This document shows positions 35,601 through 48,300 of a stretch of 64,000 nt of DNA, in pieces. Every line of letters begins with the position of its first letter. Position 1 is the first letter of the stretch. Under the pieces are notes generated by a model that worked only from the letters and a program-made list of their open reading frames with translations, did no database searches and was not told the origin of the DNA. The translations under genes and the position numbers were made by a program. The DNA comes from Macrotis lagotis (lineage: Eukaryota; Chordata; Mammalia; Peramelemorphia; Peramelidae): the NCBI RefSeq assembly GCF_037893015.1, contig NC_133658.1, forward strand, positions 144,637,982 through 144,701,981, read 5' to 3'.

Positions 35601-38600
35601 TCAAAATAAATAAAATCTTTAATAAGAAAAAATAAACTAGTTTAAGCCTAATGGAAAAAGAAAAACAAAAGGCAAATGAGGAGAAGAATGCCTTAAAAAA
35701 GCATAAATTGGTCAGCTGGAAAAGGAAATAAAAAAGCTCTCTGAAGAAAATAACTCCTTCAAATGCAGAATGAAACTAAAGGAATCTGATGACTTTGCAA
35801 GAAATCAGGAAGAAATAAAACTCAGAAAAAAGCCAAAAATTAGAAGAAAATGTGAAATATCTCATTGCAAAAACAACCAACCTTGAAAACAGATCCAGAA
35901 GAAATAATTTAAAAATTATTGGACTATCTGAAACCACGATCAGGAAAAGTGCCTAGACTTCATTTTTCAAGAAATAATACAGCAAAATTTCCCTGAGATC
36001 CTAGAAGCAGAGGGTAAAATAGAAATTGAGAGAATTCACCAGTAACCTCCTGAAAGAGATCCTCAAAGAAAAACTTTACTCCCAAATCAAAGAGAAAATT
36101 CTAAAAGGTGCCAGAAACAAACAATTCAACTACTGAGGTTCCATAGCCAGGATTACACAGGATCTGGCAGAATCTACATTAAGGGCTTGTAGGGATTGGA
36201 ATGTGATATTCTGGAAGGCAAAAGATGTTGATTTACAACCAAGAATCAACTACCCAGCAAAACTGAACATCCTCTTTCAGGGGAAAAGATGAACTTTCTA
36301 TTTATTTTTTATTTTAGGTTTTCTTTGCAAGGTAAATGGGGTTAAGTGGCTTGCCCAAGGCCACACAGCTAGGTAATTATTAAGTGTCTGAGGCCAGATT
36401 TGAACTCAGGTACTCCTGACTCCAGGGCCGGTGCTCTATCCACTGCACCACCTAGCTGCCCCAAGATGAAACAGGGGACTTTTAAACTTTCCTATTGAAA
36501 CAACCAGAGCTGAACATAAATTTTGATCTCCAAGTACAGGACTCTGCTGAACCATGGAAGGGGTGGAGGAGAAGGACTAACTATGAAGAACTTAATGATA
36601 TTGAACTGTTTGTATTCCTGCATGGGAAGAAGATATTGATAATTCATTTGAACTTTCTCATTTATAAGAGCTGTTAGAAGGAGCATATATAGACAGGACA
36701 TAGGAAAGAGTGGAATGTATTGGTATAATATAGTAAAAAAGATGGAGTCAATGGGTGATAAAGGAAAGTACTGAGGAAGGAAAAGGAGATGAAGAAACTA
36801 AGAAATTTCACATAAGAGTCAAGAAAAAACTTTTTCAATGGAGTGGAAAGGGGGTAGGCAAGGGTGAATGAGTGAGCCTTCATTCTCATCAGAAATGGAT
36901 CAGAGAGAAAAATAATTAATAGGGTAAGGAAATCTATCTCACCCTAGAAAAAAATGAGGAGAAAGGGACGGGATACGAAGAAATATGGGGGGGGGGGCTA
37001 GGTGGCGCAGTGGATAAAGCACCAGCCCTGGAGTCAGGAGTACCTGGGCTCAAATCTGGTCTCAGACACTTAATAATTACCTAGCTGTGTGGCCTTGGGC
37101 AAGCCACTTAACCCCACTTGCCTTGCAAAAACCTAAAAAAGAAGAAGAAGAAGAAATATGGGGAGGGAAGGGAAGAATAGGTGATAGAAGAGAGGGGAAA
37201 ATTGAGGGAGAGGGTACTTAGATACAACACACTTATGGACAGGACCAGGATGAAAGGAGAGATAAAATAGAATAAATGAAAGTGGGGAAGAATAGAGTGG
37301 ATATACAGCTAGTAATAGCAACTGTGGGAAAAAATATTGAAGCAACTTCTCTGGTGGACTTATGATAAAGAAAGCAACTCACCCCAGAGACAGAGACATT
37401 GAAATCTGAACATAAACTGAAGTATAATTTTTTTCTCTCTATTCTTGATGTTTCTCATCTTCTTGGGGGGGGGGTTATGTTGACTCTTATAACAAAATGA
37501 TTGTAGTAATAGTAATAATAAATTAAAGTTCACTTGCAAAAGGAAAAAACCCAGAGCAGGGAAGGTGCAAAACTACCTTGCATCTCTGAATTTCCTCTGC
37601 CAATGAAATGATAGGTTAAATTTGTGCCTGTACCTCTGGGTCCAATATGAAACTATTCTCGACCAATAGTTGCTTAAATCTTTGATTAGAGGGACCATCT
37701 CATTTTTATCTTTTTGTCCTTTTCTAAGCTAGCTCTTGGCCTGATATACAGTAATTATTTAATAAGTTTTTGTTGAAATCAAAAATGATATTGAAAAATT
37801 TTTAAAAACAAGATTGCTTCTAATGAAGAGACATGAGAAGATTCCTCCTAGCCTCTCCTGAACAGAAGTGATAGTCCAAGGGGATGGTTACATAGAATGC
37901 ATGGAATGAGAGATTTGTTTTCAATGTATTGATCCCTTTTGCTATATTATTTTTTCTCTTCTGTCTTCCTTTTTAAATTCCTAAAAGGAATTGCTCTGCC
38001 TGGGGAAAATCCAAGAGATATAAAAACAAATGAATAAAAATTTTCAATAAAATTGAATAAAAATATCTTTGTTTTAAAAAAAACTTTTTTTGTGATATGG
38101 CTATTTGGCCCAATTGTATGATCTCACATGTAAAACTGATATCTTCTCAGCGGGTAGAAAAGAGTGGGAAGGAGGGAGAGAATTTGCAACTCAATGTAAA
38201 AAATAAGGCTTAAAATAAATAATAAATTGAAAAATTTTTAAATAAAAAAACAACAAAAAGTAATATATCCAAGACTAGATCGTTATTCACTGGAAATGTT
38301 ACTTATTCTCTGTGTGTAATTAACATAATTGTTTTATTTTCTCCAGGATTATTTTGGAGTTTGTTCAGAGCTAGTTATCAAAGACAATGTTGTTGTGGTT
38401 TATGAAGTACTAGAAGAGATGCTAGACAACGGATTCCCATTGGCTACTGAATCAAACATCTTGAAAGAACTGATAAAGCCCCCTACAATCCTTCGAACTG
38501 TTGTTAACACTATCACAGGTATGGAGAAGGATTCAAAACTCTGACTGCTGAAGTCTTCATGTTACTTGTTCTAAAGTATCCTAGATTCAGGAGAAAATGA

Positions 38601-41600
38601 TTTCTGATTTTTTTTGTTGTTTTAATCATAATGTTCACTTTCTATATAACTTCTTTAAATATTGAACTGAAATCATACTGTGTTAAGCAGAAACTTTCTT
38701 CAGTTCCAAGGAACTCATACTATCCCTTTTCAAGGAAAAAAATACTTTTATCACATTTTTTGAGCATTCTGACAAGAAAGAGAAATAGATCATTGAAGTT
38801 TAGAATTAAGCTTTACAGCTATATTATATATTTTTTCATGAAGTATAGTTCATTTATAAAAATACTCAAAAGTCATAAATGTCCTGTATCCAATTCAGTC
38901 CTGGAAACTAATGTCTAGGAGCAATTTGTCCATACTTGACTTTGAAGATGCTGCTAAGGATGTGGCTTAAAATTCATTTTCTTTGCCTTCAGTTTGAGAG
39001 GGTGCTAGAAAGAGTGGAGGAAAAAAACTTAGAAAAGGGCTTGTCATATAGTATTTTAATACTAGAGCTTTTATGATGAACATAAAAATGTCTTGAAAAT
39101 ACATCTTTTGGGGCGGCTAGAGCACTGGCCTTGGAGTCAGGAGTACTTGAGTTCAAATCCAGCCTCAGACACTTAATAATTACCTAGCTGTGTGGCCTTG
39201 GGCAAGCCGCTTAACCTCACTGCTTTGCAAAAACTAAAAAAAAATACATCTTTAGTTGACATATAATGAAAAGGAATTATAGTAGTGTTTTATGCCATTA
39301 AACCCCTGGCCTTAATATTAGTCTAAGAGAAATTGTATAGATGGATTCACTCTTATACCAACATGCTGACATACCCAAGAACTCAACAAGAACAAGATGA
39401 TTTTACCCATGAAAATTGTACACCACTGTACAGAATGATATCTCTGATGGAAGCCATTGCATTATTTAAACTGCAGGCTATTGTGGAATTTGAGAAAGTA
39501 AGTTCAGGTTACTTTCAAAATCATAAAGTGAAGTCTGTTCTTCAGGAAGCTTTATTTTTCCTCTGGTGGCGGGGCGGGGGGAGTGACTAAGGGAGGTGGT
39601 GTGCATTTTAAGAGTGCCAGACCAGATAATTATAAGGAATTTTTAAGATATATCAGGTCATTCCTGTATAAGGCAGAAAAAAGTCTTTGGGGAAAAAATG
39701 TACTATTAGTTTGGAAAATGTCAACTAATTGTGTAGAAGTTTGGTTAAGTGGAGTGGGAAGTTGGAATCAAATAGGTATAAAATTGCATTATTTACTATT
39801 TTAGGAAGCACAAATGTGGGTGATCAGCTTCCCACTGGACAGTTATCAGTGGTACCATGGCGACGGACTGGGGTGAAATATACTAATAATGAAGCATATT
39901 TTGATGTCATTGAGGAGATTGATGCCATCATTGATAAATCAGGTATCTGCAGTTGTGATCTAAAGCAGCTCTGTCCAATCTTACTTTTAAATGATTTTAT
40001 TGAAACAATAGACAACATATTTTGACTTGCCATTTTAGTGACAGTTCTGAGGTAGCAAGGTAGCTAAAGCACTTAATAACTCACAGGGACTGCATTAAAT
40101 CTCACTGCAGGCCTTCCCTTTGGACAGCCCTGATCTAAAGTGTTTGAGCACTAAGAAAATTGATAACAATGTTTTTTAATGTAATATTTATTTGTATTGG
40201 GAGTATTTGGGAAGTATGCTCCCCTTATATGATTTAACTGACTGTTATTGTGTATGTAATGGGGGTATATTTGTCTATTTGTCCCATATATTAGTAATTA
40301 ATTAGGTTTGCCTTGATACTTAATTATTTAGTGTGGCACTTCTATAATTTCATAAGGATTAAGCTTTCTTTTGACAATTATCTGCCATCTTGTACACCTT
40401 CTATTAAGATCTATAAGTACCAAAAAAAGAGAACGTTTTCTTAGTAGAAATTTCATTTTCTAAAGGGTTGCTTTCCTAAGATATTTTACTGTTTATTCAT
40501 AGGACCAGACTGGGAAAGGTTATCACTAACAGAATTGCTAATGAGACCTTTTCCCCATTGATTTAATTTGGCAGATCTTGAGATAAATATAACATCTTAG
40601 AAGATGTGGAAATTGCATTTTATTATGGTCCATTAGCTTACATGAACTATCTTGGAATTTTAGTTAGAATGATGACATTTGTCTGGTTCGCTGATCTTTT
40701 CCTTTCTGTTTATTTTTTTTGTGTTAGGTTCTACAATCACTGCTGAGATTCAAGGAGTCATTGATGCTTGTGTAAAGCTGACTGGGATGCCAGACCTCAC
40801 ACTTTCCTTCATGGTAAAACAATGGGCTAGAGCTACAGTGCTTGAGAAAAGAGATGTTGGCATACTTGGTGGTAAAGAAAGAGAAAGAAATAAAATGAGG
40901 AATTAAAAGGTTTGGTCAAAAAATAAATTCATTCTATTTAACTAGAGGGTTTTTGTTTGTTTTTATGAAAAGCATCTAAACAATTTCCCTGGAAGATATG
41001 TGTTTATTTCCTGTTCCTTACTCTTCCTTTATATGGTAATTTTAGAACCCTAGGTTATTGGATGATGTCAGCTTTCATCCTTGCGTTCGATTCAAGCGCT
41101 GGGAATCTGAGCGTATCCTTTCCTTCATCCCTCCTGATGGAAACTTTCGCCTGCTCTCCTACCATGTCAGTGCTCAGAAGTAAGCAGCAATTCTTCATGT
41201 GAATGAAACATCTATGTATGTTTGTTCAACTTAGAATGTGAATATACTTGTTTAATTTGTGTTCTTATGATCAAAATTTTAAAACTATAGGAAGCAATAA
41301 TTGTTAAGATTTCAGTTGTGTCTTTAATCTGAAGATTTAATTTCCTTTAGAGAAAGTGTGAGTTGATGAAAAGAGCATAAAGTATAGAAGAAAGTACAGA
41401 GAACCAAATTCTGGTCCCAATTCTGCCAGTAACTTGTTTTTTGTTTTGTTTTTTTTTTTTGGTTTGTTTTTTAGGGATTTTGGTAAGTCAAATGGGGTTA
41501 AGTGGCTTGCCCAAGGCCACACAGCTAGGGAATTAAGTGTCTGAGGCCGGCTTTGAACTCAGGTGCTCCTGACTTCAGAGCCAGCGCTCTATCCACTGCA

Positions 41601-44600
41601 CCACCTAGCTGCCCCTGCCAGTAACTTGTTAAGTGACTTCACTTTTCTTTCTTTATCCAACTATCAAATGGAAAAAATAATGCTCTGCCTATTTCATTGG
41701 CTTATTAGGATCAATTTATATCATGAATTTAAAAGGTCTTTGAAATGGACTATATAGAAATGGAAAGTGATAGAATTACACTCTCAAGAAAAGCATTATA
41801 GAGTACCAGTCCTCAAGTCAGGAGACTTGAATTCAAATCCAACCTCAGACACTTATTAATTCCCTAGCTGTGTGACCTTGGGCAAATCACTTAACCCATT
41901 GCCTTGAAAAAACCAAAAAGAAAAGTATTAACCACAAAAAGAAGTATTAACCACATTTCATAAAACTAGAAATGGTAATACAGTGACTTCTTAATGTCTT
42001 GCATGATACCTGGTACCTAGATTTATAGATTTTGTAGATTTTGCTTTCAGAAACATTGTTTTTAAAGGTATCAGAGATCATTTGCTCTAGCTGCATTATT
42101 TAATGGAGGAGGACCCAGAGCCATACTGTTACTGAGAGGCAATGCTAGTATTCAAACTCTGGTTTTCTGAATCTGCAGCTAGTGTTTTAGAAGTCCACTA
42201 TCTCAGCAAAGTTGGAAATACAGAGTCAATAATCCATGCTATTTATCTACTAGTTTAGCTACTAGATGTTATCTTTACCTTGAAAAAAGAAAAGGGAGAA
42301 AAGTATTTTTGTTTTACTCTTTGTATATTGATTGAGGTAAGGGATGAGGATATAATTACAATAGTTCTAATAATAACTAACTTGAAGGTATGCTTGGTAC
42401 TTTCAAAAGTTAATTCGTATGAAAAATATGATGCCAGAAGAAAGAGGGAAAGGTAAAGAGATGTTGCATGTTTTCATTGAGATGATAAAATTGAATTGCC
42501 TAACTTTTTCCCCCCTCAGCTTGGTTGCAATTCCAGTGTATGTCAAACATAACATCAGTTTCCGAGATAGTAGCTCACTAGGACGCTTTGAGATTACAGT
42601 GGGACCCAAGCAGACCATGGGAAAAACTATAGAGGGAGTGATTGTCACCAGCCAAATGCCCAAAGGGGTCTTGAACATGAGTCTTACTCCATCTCAGGGC
42701 ACCCACACTTTTGACCCTGTTACCAAGGTAAGTGATTATAGATTAGGAAATTTTGAGTTGAAACTGTCTAATACAACAGTAACTATTTAGGCATTCCCCA
42801 AAATGATTATGTCATTTATTGAAAAGGAAATTGGGACAGAGTTTGCCCTCAGTGGAATATCACAGAGAAAACATAAAAGTAAAAACACCACAAGGGCAGC
42901 TTATGTTACATACTTGGGACTCTAAGAGTAACTTCCTTCAAATGTCAATCCTAATGCAACTAGTTTTTTTGTTTAAAAAACTTTTTTTCTGTGAGTTTAT
43001 ACCTAAAATTCTTCAAGAAGAATATTATGGACTCTTTTTATGTAGAAACAGGATTAATGAAAGTGTTTTCCTTGCACATTAAACTCATCAATTCTATGAT
43101 CTTTTTTCCTCTTATCTCTCTGAAGTTGCTCTCTTGGGATGTAGGAAAAATAAATCCCCAAAAGCTACCAAGTTTGAAGGGGACTATGAGCCTTCAAGCT
43201 GGGGCTTCCAAACCTGATGAGAATCCTACCATCAATCTTCAATTTAAAATCCAGCAGCTGGCCATCTCTGGTAAGTAGAAAACAACTAGGTGTCAAAAGA
43301 TGTAAATGGCTTTCTGATCTGAAAAACCTTCTTGTAAGCTTACTATTTATTTATAGAGTTTTGTCTTTTTTAGCTGAAATATAAGCTTTAGATTAGAAAG
43401 TATGGCTCTATCACTTCTTTTATATCTTCCCTGCCTTTCTCCATTGTCTTTTGAGACAATTATGTTATTTTTTTAAGATTGAAGTATACTAGGTTTTTCT
43501 TTAGGATAAATTTTTATAATCCTTTATTATAAAATCACCAAAATCATTTAGATGAAAAGAGTTAGCTACAAACAAGAATGGAATAAATACTGATATGAGG
43601 TTGTACTTAAAACCCTTCTTATTTGAGAATGTTCTTATCCTTAGTTTCCAAAGTCCACAGTTTGAAGGTACATCTGTATTTTTAGATGGGGGCTTTGATC
43701 AGAAATTGCTTTTTTTAACCTATATTTGATAATCACTTATTTTAGGCCCATTGAACCCACCCACATCAGCATACCATACCCTGGAGGTGCTCTGACAACT
43801 CTAAAAATCATTCTTTCTAAAGTCTACTGACTGAGTTAGTGATTAGAATTAATTTAGAACATGAGATCATTAGCCATTATACTAGGCCTATCAGTTAGAA
43901 TATTGTTTACAATAGTTAGCTTATTAATCACAGATAACTTGGAATTTGATTTATTCATCATGATCTTTTATTTTTTTTAGGATTTTGCAAGGCAAATGGG
44001 GTTAAGTGGCTTGCCCAAGGCCACACAGCTAGGTAATTATTAAATGTCTGAGACCGGATTTGAACCCAGGTACTCCTGACTCCAGGGCCGGTGCTTTATA
44101 CACTGGGCCACCTAGCCGCTCCATCATGCTCTTTCTTTAGATTTTTCTTGTAACCTCCAAATAAATCACTTTCAAGTCACAGTCTCTCAAAGAACAGAAG
44201 AGTGTATTTTTTAACTTGTACTTCAATTTTATTGATCATTTTATTGATCTTATTTTGATCTTATTGACCATTTTATTGATTTTATTGATTATTTCCTCAC
44301 ATGATATAGGCTGTACATTCCCTCTTGTCCTGTGAGATTCTTGTCTCTGACTTCCATAAACTTTCCATGAAGGATTTGTCTACCATCCTAAAGAATTTCC
44401 TCTAGATCTTTTAACATTCCATGGGTGCCAATGCAGCATGTACCACTAGAACTATCACTTCTTTTATATCTTTCCTGCCTTTCTCCATTGTCTTGTGAGT
44501 CACCCACAATTTTGCTTTTTTTTTTTTAAGATTGAAGTATCCTAGGCTTTTCTACTGATAGAACATCCCTGGAAGAATATTGATTTTAAAAGATGGAGTT

Positions 44601-45344
44601 TTTTGTCATACAAAGCAGTTTGGGATAATTAAAGTACTACATAATTTCACACATGTTACCTAGCCTACTTACATATATATATGCCTATTTGATTATTCAC
44701 CTATAGTGCTTGTCCAGGTAGCTTGTAATTTCATGCCACAATCTGAACAATAGTTATTCTTAATCCATTTGATTTTTTTCTGTGTGAATTGTTAGATTGA
44801 TCTCTTTTGAGGAGTTTTCAAATTCATTGAGGAGATTAATATTTTGGGGTATCAAGAAGACAATAAAATACCATCTACAAATAGGAGCATCTGACAGTTC
44901 TCCCCAAATGTGTAGTGAGAGTCATTAAATTTCTGTCATCTTCCATGACAGTGATAAACCACAGGTCTCCCTCTCTTATGTCCAATTTGATATTAATTAT
45001 CAGATGATCATTAAACAGTTATTCCCATGACTGTCTTTATCAAGGAATCTTGGGTGATCATAATATATACATGGTTGATACCTTAGAGGAGAGTTTTTGA
45101 GGCTGTCTTTTTTTTTGTACTAGGTAAAATGTTTTCTTTTATAATCATCAAAAGAGGCTTCATGATATTGGGGTAAGAATGCTTAGAGACATCCTCAGGA
45201 AAGATCCAGGTTTGAATTCTGCCTCTGGTACACCTCTTTGACAATAGGTAATTTACTTAAACTCTCAGAAAAATATTTATGGAAGTGTACCTGTTCCCTT
45301 CTCATATTTCATCAAGGATGCTCTTGACATATATGCACATACAT

Positions 45345-45394
<50 letters not shown>

Positions 45395-48300
45395 TATTCT
45401 CTTACAGATTTTATAGAGATGACAAAGTAGGCATATGGATCAGTAGTAATCAATGTCTTTTCACTTGCCCTTTTTAAAAAAACCATCACCCGCAGTTTCT
45501 TAGTATTCCTTTCTTTGACATTTCTCTAAAAAATCATTCAGGCCTTTCAGACTTGTCACTTCTGTCTCAAATTTCTTCTGTTTGTGTTTGGTCTGATCCA
45601 GCTATTGTTTAATTTTCTTTAGAGTAATTTATGTCATATACCACATTGAGACTAAGATATTAGAGTCTAAATGAATTTCTACTGTCATTGATGATGAAAA
45701 TAATTTGTTATAAAATGCTGACAGATCTGTTCTGTTTTTCTTTTATCATTGATCTCTCAATTTTATCTATAAATTCTTTTGGAATTATCTACTTTAGCTT
45801 ATGTCAAACTTTTTTAAAGATTCATTCTCTTTCCATCATTCTTCACTCTTTTGTAAGGCTTTTCTTATATTCTGTCCACTTCTATCATATTTCGTAAATG
45901 AATACACACTAAATTAGCATTGCCCTGCCTCTCACCTTGGCAAGAACAAATGTTTGCTGGTTAAGGTTGAAACTCTTCTTTGGTCTCCTTATTGTGATTG
46001 CATTATATTTGTTAAACTTCTGTAGGAAAGATGGCAATCATCTGTCTATTAATATCTTTTGCTGGATCTCCATTTCCTATTTCTTATTGTCAGTAGCTGG
46101 TTGGCATAGGTCACATCAGAAGTGTTATAGTTATGCACAGTGTTTTCTTATTTTAATCCTCTCTTCCACTTGGGTGTTGACTTTAACTTTTGTTCTAACT
46201 AGTTTATGGTCTTTTTGACTACACACAAATAGCCGATTCCAAAATGACATCTACACAGATAATCTGTCAATTCCTGTCAGTTGAGATAGTTCTATTTTTG
46301 TTGTTCATCATGCAAAGCCTTTCGATATTTTAAAATTTTTCTTAAAAGATTTATTTTTTACAATTCATTTATTTCCCAATATATCCATCCCTTTCCTTCC
46401 TCTTAGAGATCTCTCTCTTATAACAAAGAATAAAAGAGAGAGGGAAAAAAATCAATAAAACTAATCAACTCTTTAACCAAGTATGACATTTACATTGTTC
46501 TTTACATCCTTTGTCTTTACAAAGAAGAGACAAAGTTCATTTTCATATCTCTTCATTAGTCATATTTATTATTTCAAAGAATATTAATAGCATTGAAACA
46601 TGAAGCTTGTAGGCCTTTGGCTTCTTTAGGTTCTTAATTCGACATTGTATTTTTCAACAATTTTTTTTACTATTTCCCCCATTAAATTCATCAAGTAATG
46701 AGATATATCTCTACCTCTTCAATAGTTTTTGGTTTGTCAACCACAGTTATCTTTATTAAGGGTCGTTTTGATTATGTTCATCATGAGTTCTGGAAGGTGC
46801 AGTGACCTAATAATATAACCTTGAGGACACACTGAAAACAATTTTGCTAGCTCCTTCTTTTGCTCTTCAGTGAGATCTGGTGAGCCATCTTTCCATGTAG
46901 GTACAACATTCTTATGCTTTTTGAGTTAATTTATAGTGAGTATATTAAGATAGTGGAAATTCTCTTTATTAAGAATTCAACAATATTCATAAATTCTTAT
47001 TGGACAAGAATTTCATATTTTGGATACTAACAGTTCAACTCATGATCATATGTGACAAAATCAGTGTGATTTGTAGGACTTTATTCTCTCTTTTCTGCTA
47101 TTCTGTTATCATGAATTGGGCTAAAAACTGTTATTTATTTTTCTTTTTTTCATGGGCTGCCATGGCCAAAGAATCATCATCTAATGGCCAACTTGCTCAT
47201 GATAAGACTTTAAGTACTTTGCCAAATTGATCACTGGGCAATTGGGTTTGTTCCATCTGATAGAATCTACTGAAGCTTGTGCCCCATTGGTATAGCCTTA
47301 GAGAATGAAGACCACCTTTATACAAGGATGACAACAAAGCAAAACTTTTGTGGAATTTTTCCTAACACTGTACAAAAACTTTTTATTTTTCACATTTTCT
47401 TGCCAAAACAGACCACTATGTTTTAAGGAAGGGCATAATATCAATTCTTCACTTTCTACATATAATAATCAATTGATCAACAGGCATTTTTAAGCCCCTG
47501 CTGTGGGCCAAGTAAGAGGGGAAGAGTCCATCCTCATGAAGACCTTATTATGGTAGGGAAAACAACAGAACATCTATAAATTTCTACAGACTGAACAGAA
47601 TGACAATAAATACAAATAAATTCAAAGCAGTTAAGTATAAGGCTGTCTGGGAAGGAAGACACCAGCAATTAAGGAATCAGGAAAGGTTGGTGTAGGACAG
47701 GATACTTGAGGTGCATTGTGGAAGAAGAGAGGCAGAACTAAGGAAAGAATATATTTCAGGCACCATCCTCATTCTCCTGATCAAATATTTACTAAGGACT
47801 TGCCATATACCAGGGACTGGACTAAGTGTTGAGGATACAAAGAAAGAGCCTACAACTATGTATATACAAGATAAATATAATGTAAATGGGAGTAAATTTT
47901 GGAGGGAAGTCCCTAGAAGTGGCAGGGGATTAGAGAGGGAGGAGAGAGAACTTTGGAGGGGACCAAAATGATTTCTTAAAGAAGATGGGATTTAAGCTGT
48001 CTTAAAAGTAGGAGGAAAAGGTAAGAAGGGAAAGCATTCCAGGTATGAGACAACCAGTAAAGGAAAAAATCACAGTCTCTGAAGCCATGGTGTTATGTGT
48101 GAAGACCAGTTTGACTAGATGTGAAGAGCAGAAGAGTAAATTATGTCCATTGAGACCAGAAAGGAAGACTGGGGTCAAGTTGTTTATTTTAAAAATAAAT
48201 CAGGGGTGTCTAGGTGGCGTAGTGGATAAAGCACAGGCCTTGGAGTCGGGAGTACCTGGGTTCAAATCTGGTCTCAGACACTTAATAATTACCTAGCTGT

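Larger units (their letters stand above)
33546..37530 (+). mobile_element. Half-L1 (HAL1) element, sense, with nested insertions
   Basis: Starts with a G-run and CATCCAAGATGGCAGC, an L1-type 5' end. A 5'UTR of about 640 bp follows, then ORF1 from ATG 34,185 ([16 protein letters not shown]), decayed by stops, resuming after the nested L1 at 35,646 and ending near 36,290 ([12 protein letters not shown]). No ORF2 follows; a ~0.9-kb 3'UTR runs to about 37,530. ORF1 without a reverse transcriptase is the HAL1 arrangement, so it would have relied on L1 enzymes. A 14-bp flanking duplication suggests that the whole insertion extends to 38,254. Confidence 0.78.
15321..38346 (+). other. AP3M2: AP3M2 intron 2, 23 kb, retroelement-rich
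   Basis: The largest intron. Its repeats are listed separately. Stretches 15,321-16,090, 16,330-16,990, 17,750-19,240, 20,530-21,210 and 26,400-26,850 hold nothing I can assign apart from small repeat scraps. Confidence 0.9.
41180..42519 (+). other. AP3M2: AP3M2 intron 6
   Basis: Holds two SINEs (below) and an antisense MIR-like piece at about 42,065-42,200. Confidence 0.85.
44180..46320 (-). mobile_element. RTE-type (BovB-like) LINE, antisense, decayed
   Basis: Read on the minus strand, landmarks come in RTE order. [21 protein letters not shown] near 46,150-46,215 is the end of the endonuclease domain (SDHRLVRAK-like). FVDGILLSS near 44,860-44,890 corresponds to the FADD region. [17 protein letters not shown] follows near 44,730-44,775. 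Then comes the C-terminal [12 protein letters not shown] near 44,560-44,600. Many stops. Confidence 0.7.

Noticed and set aside
45937-46218. 93-codon hydrophobic ORF on the + strand
   Set aside because: Antisense shadow of the RTE endonuclease/linker region on the minus strand.
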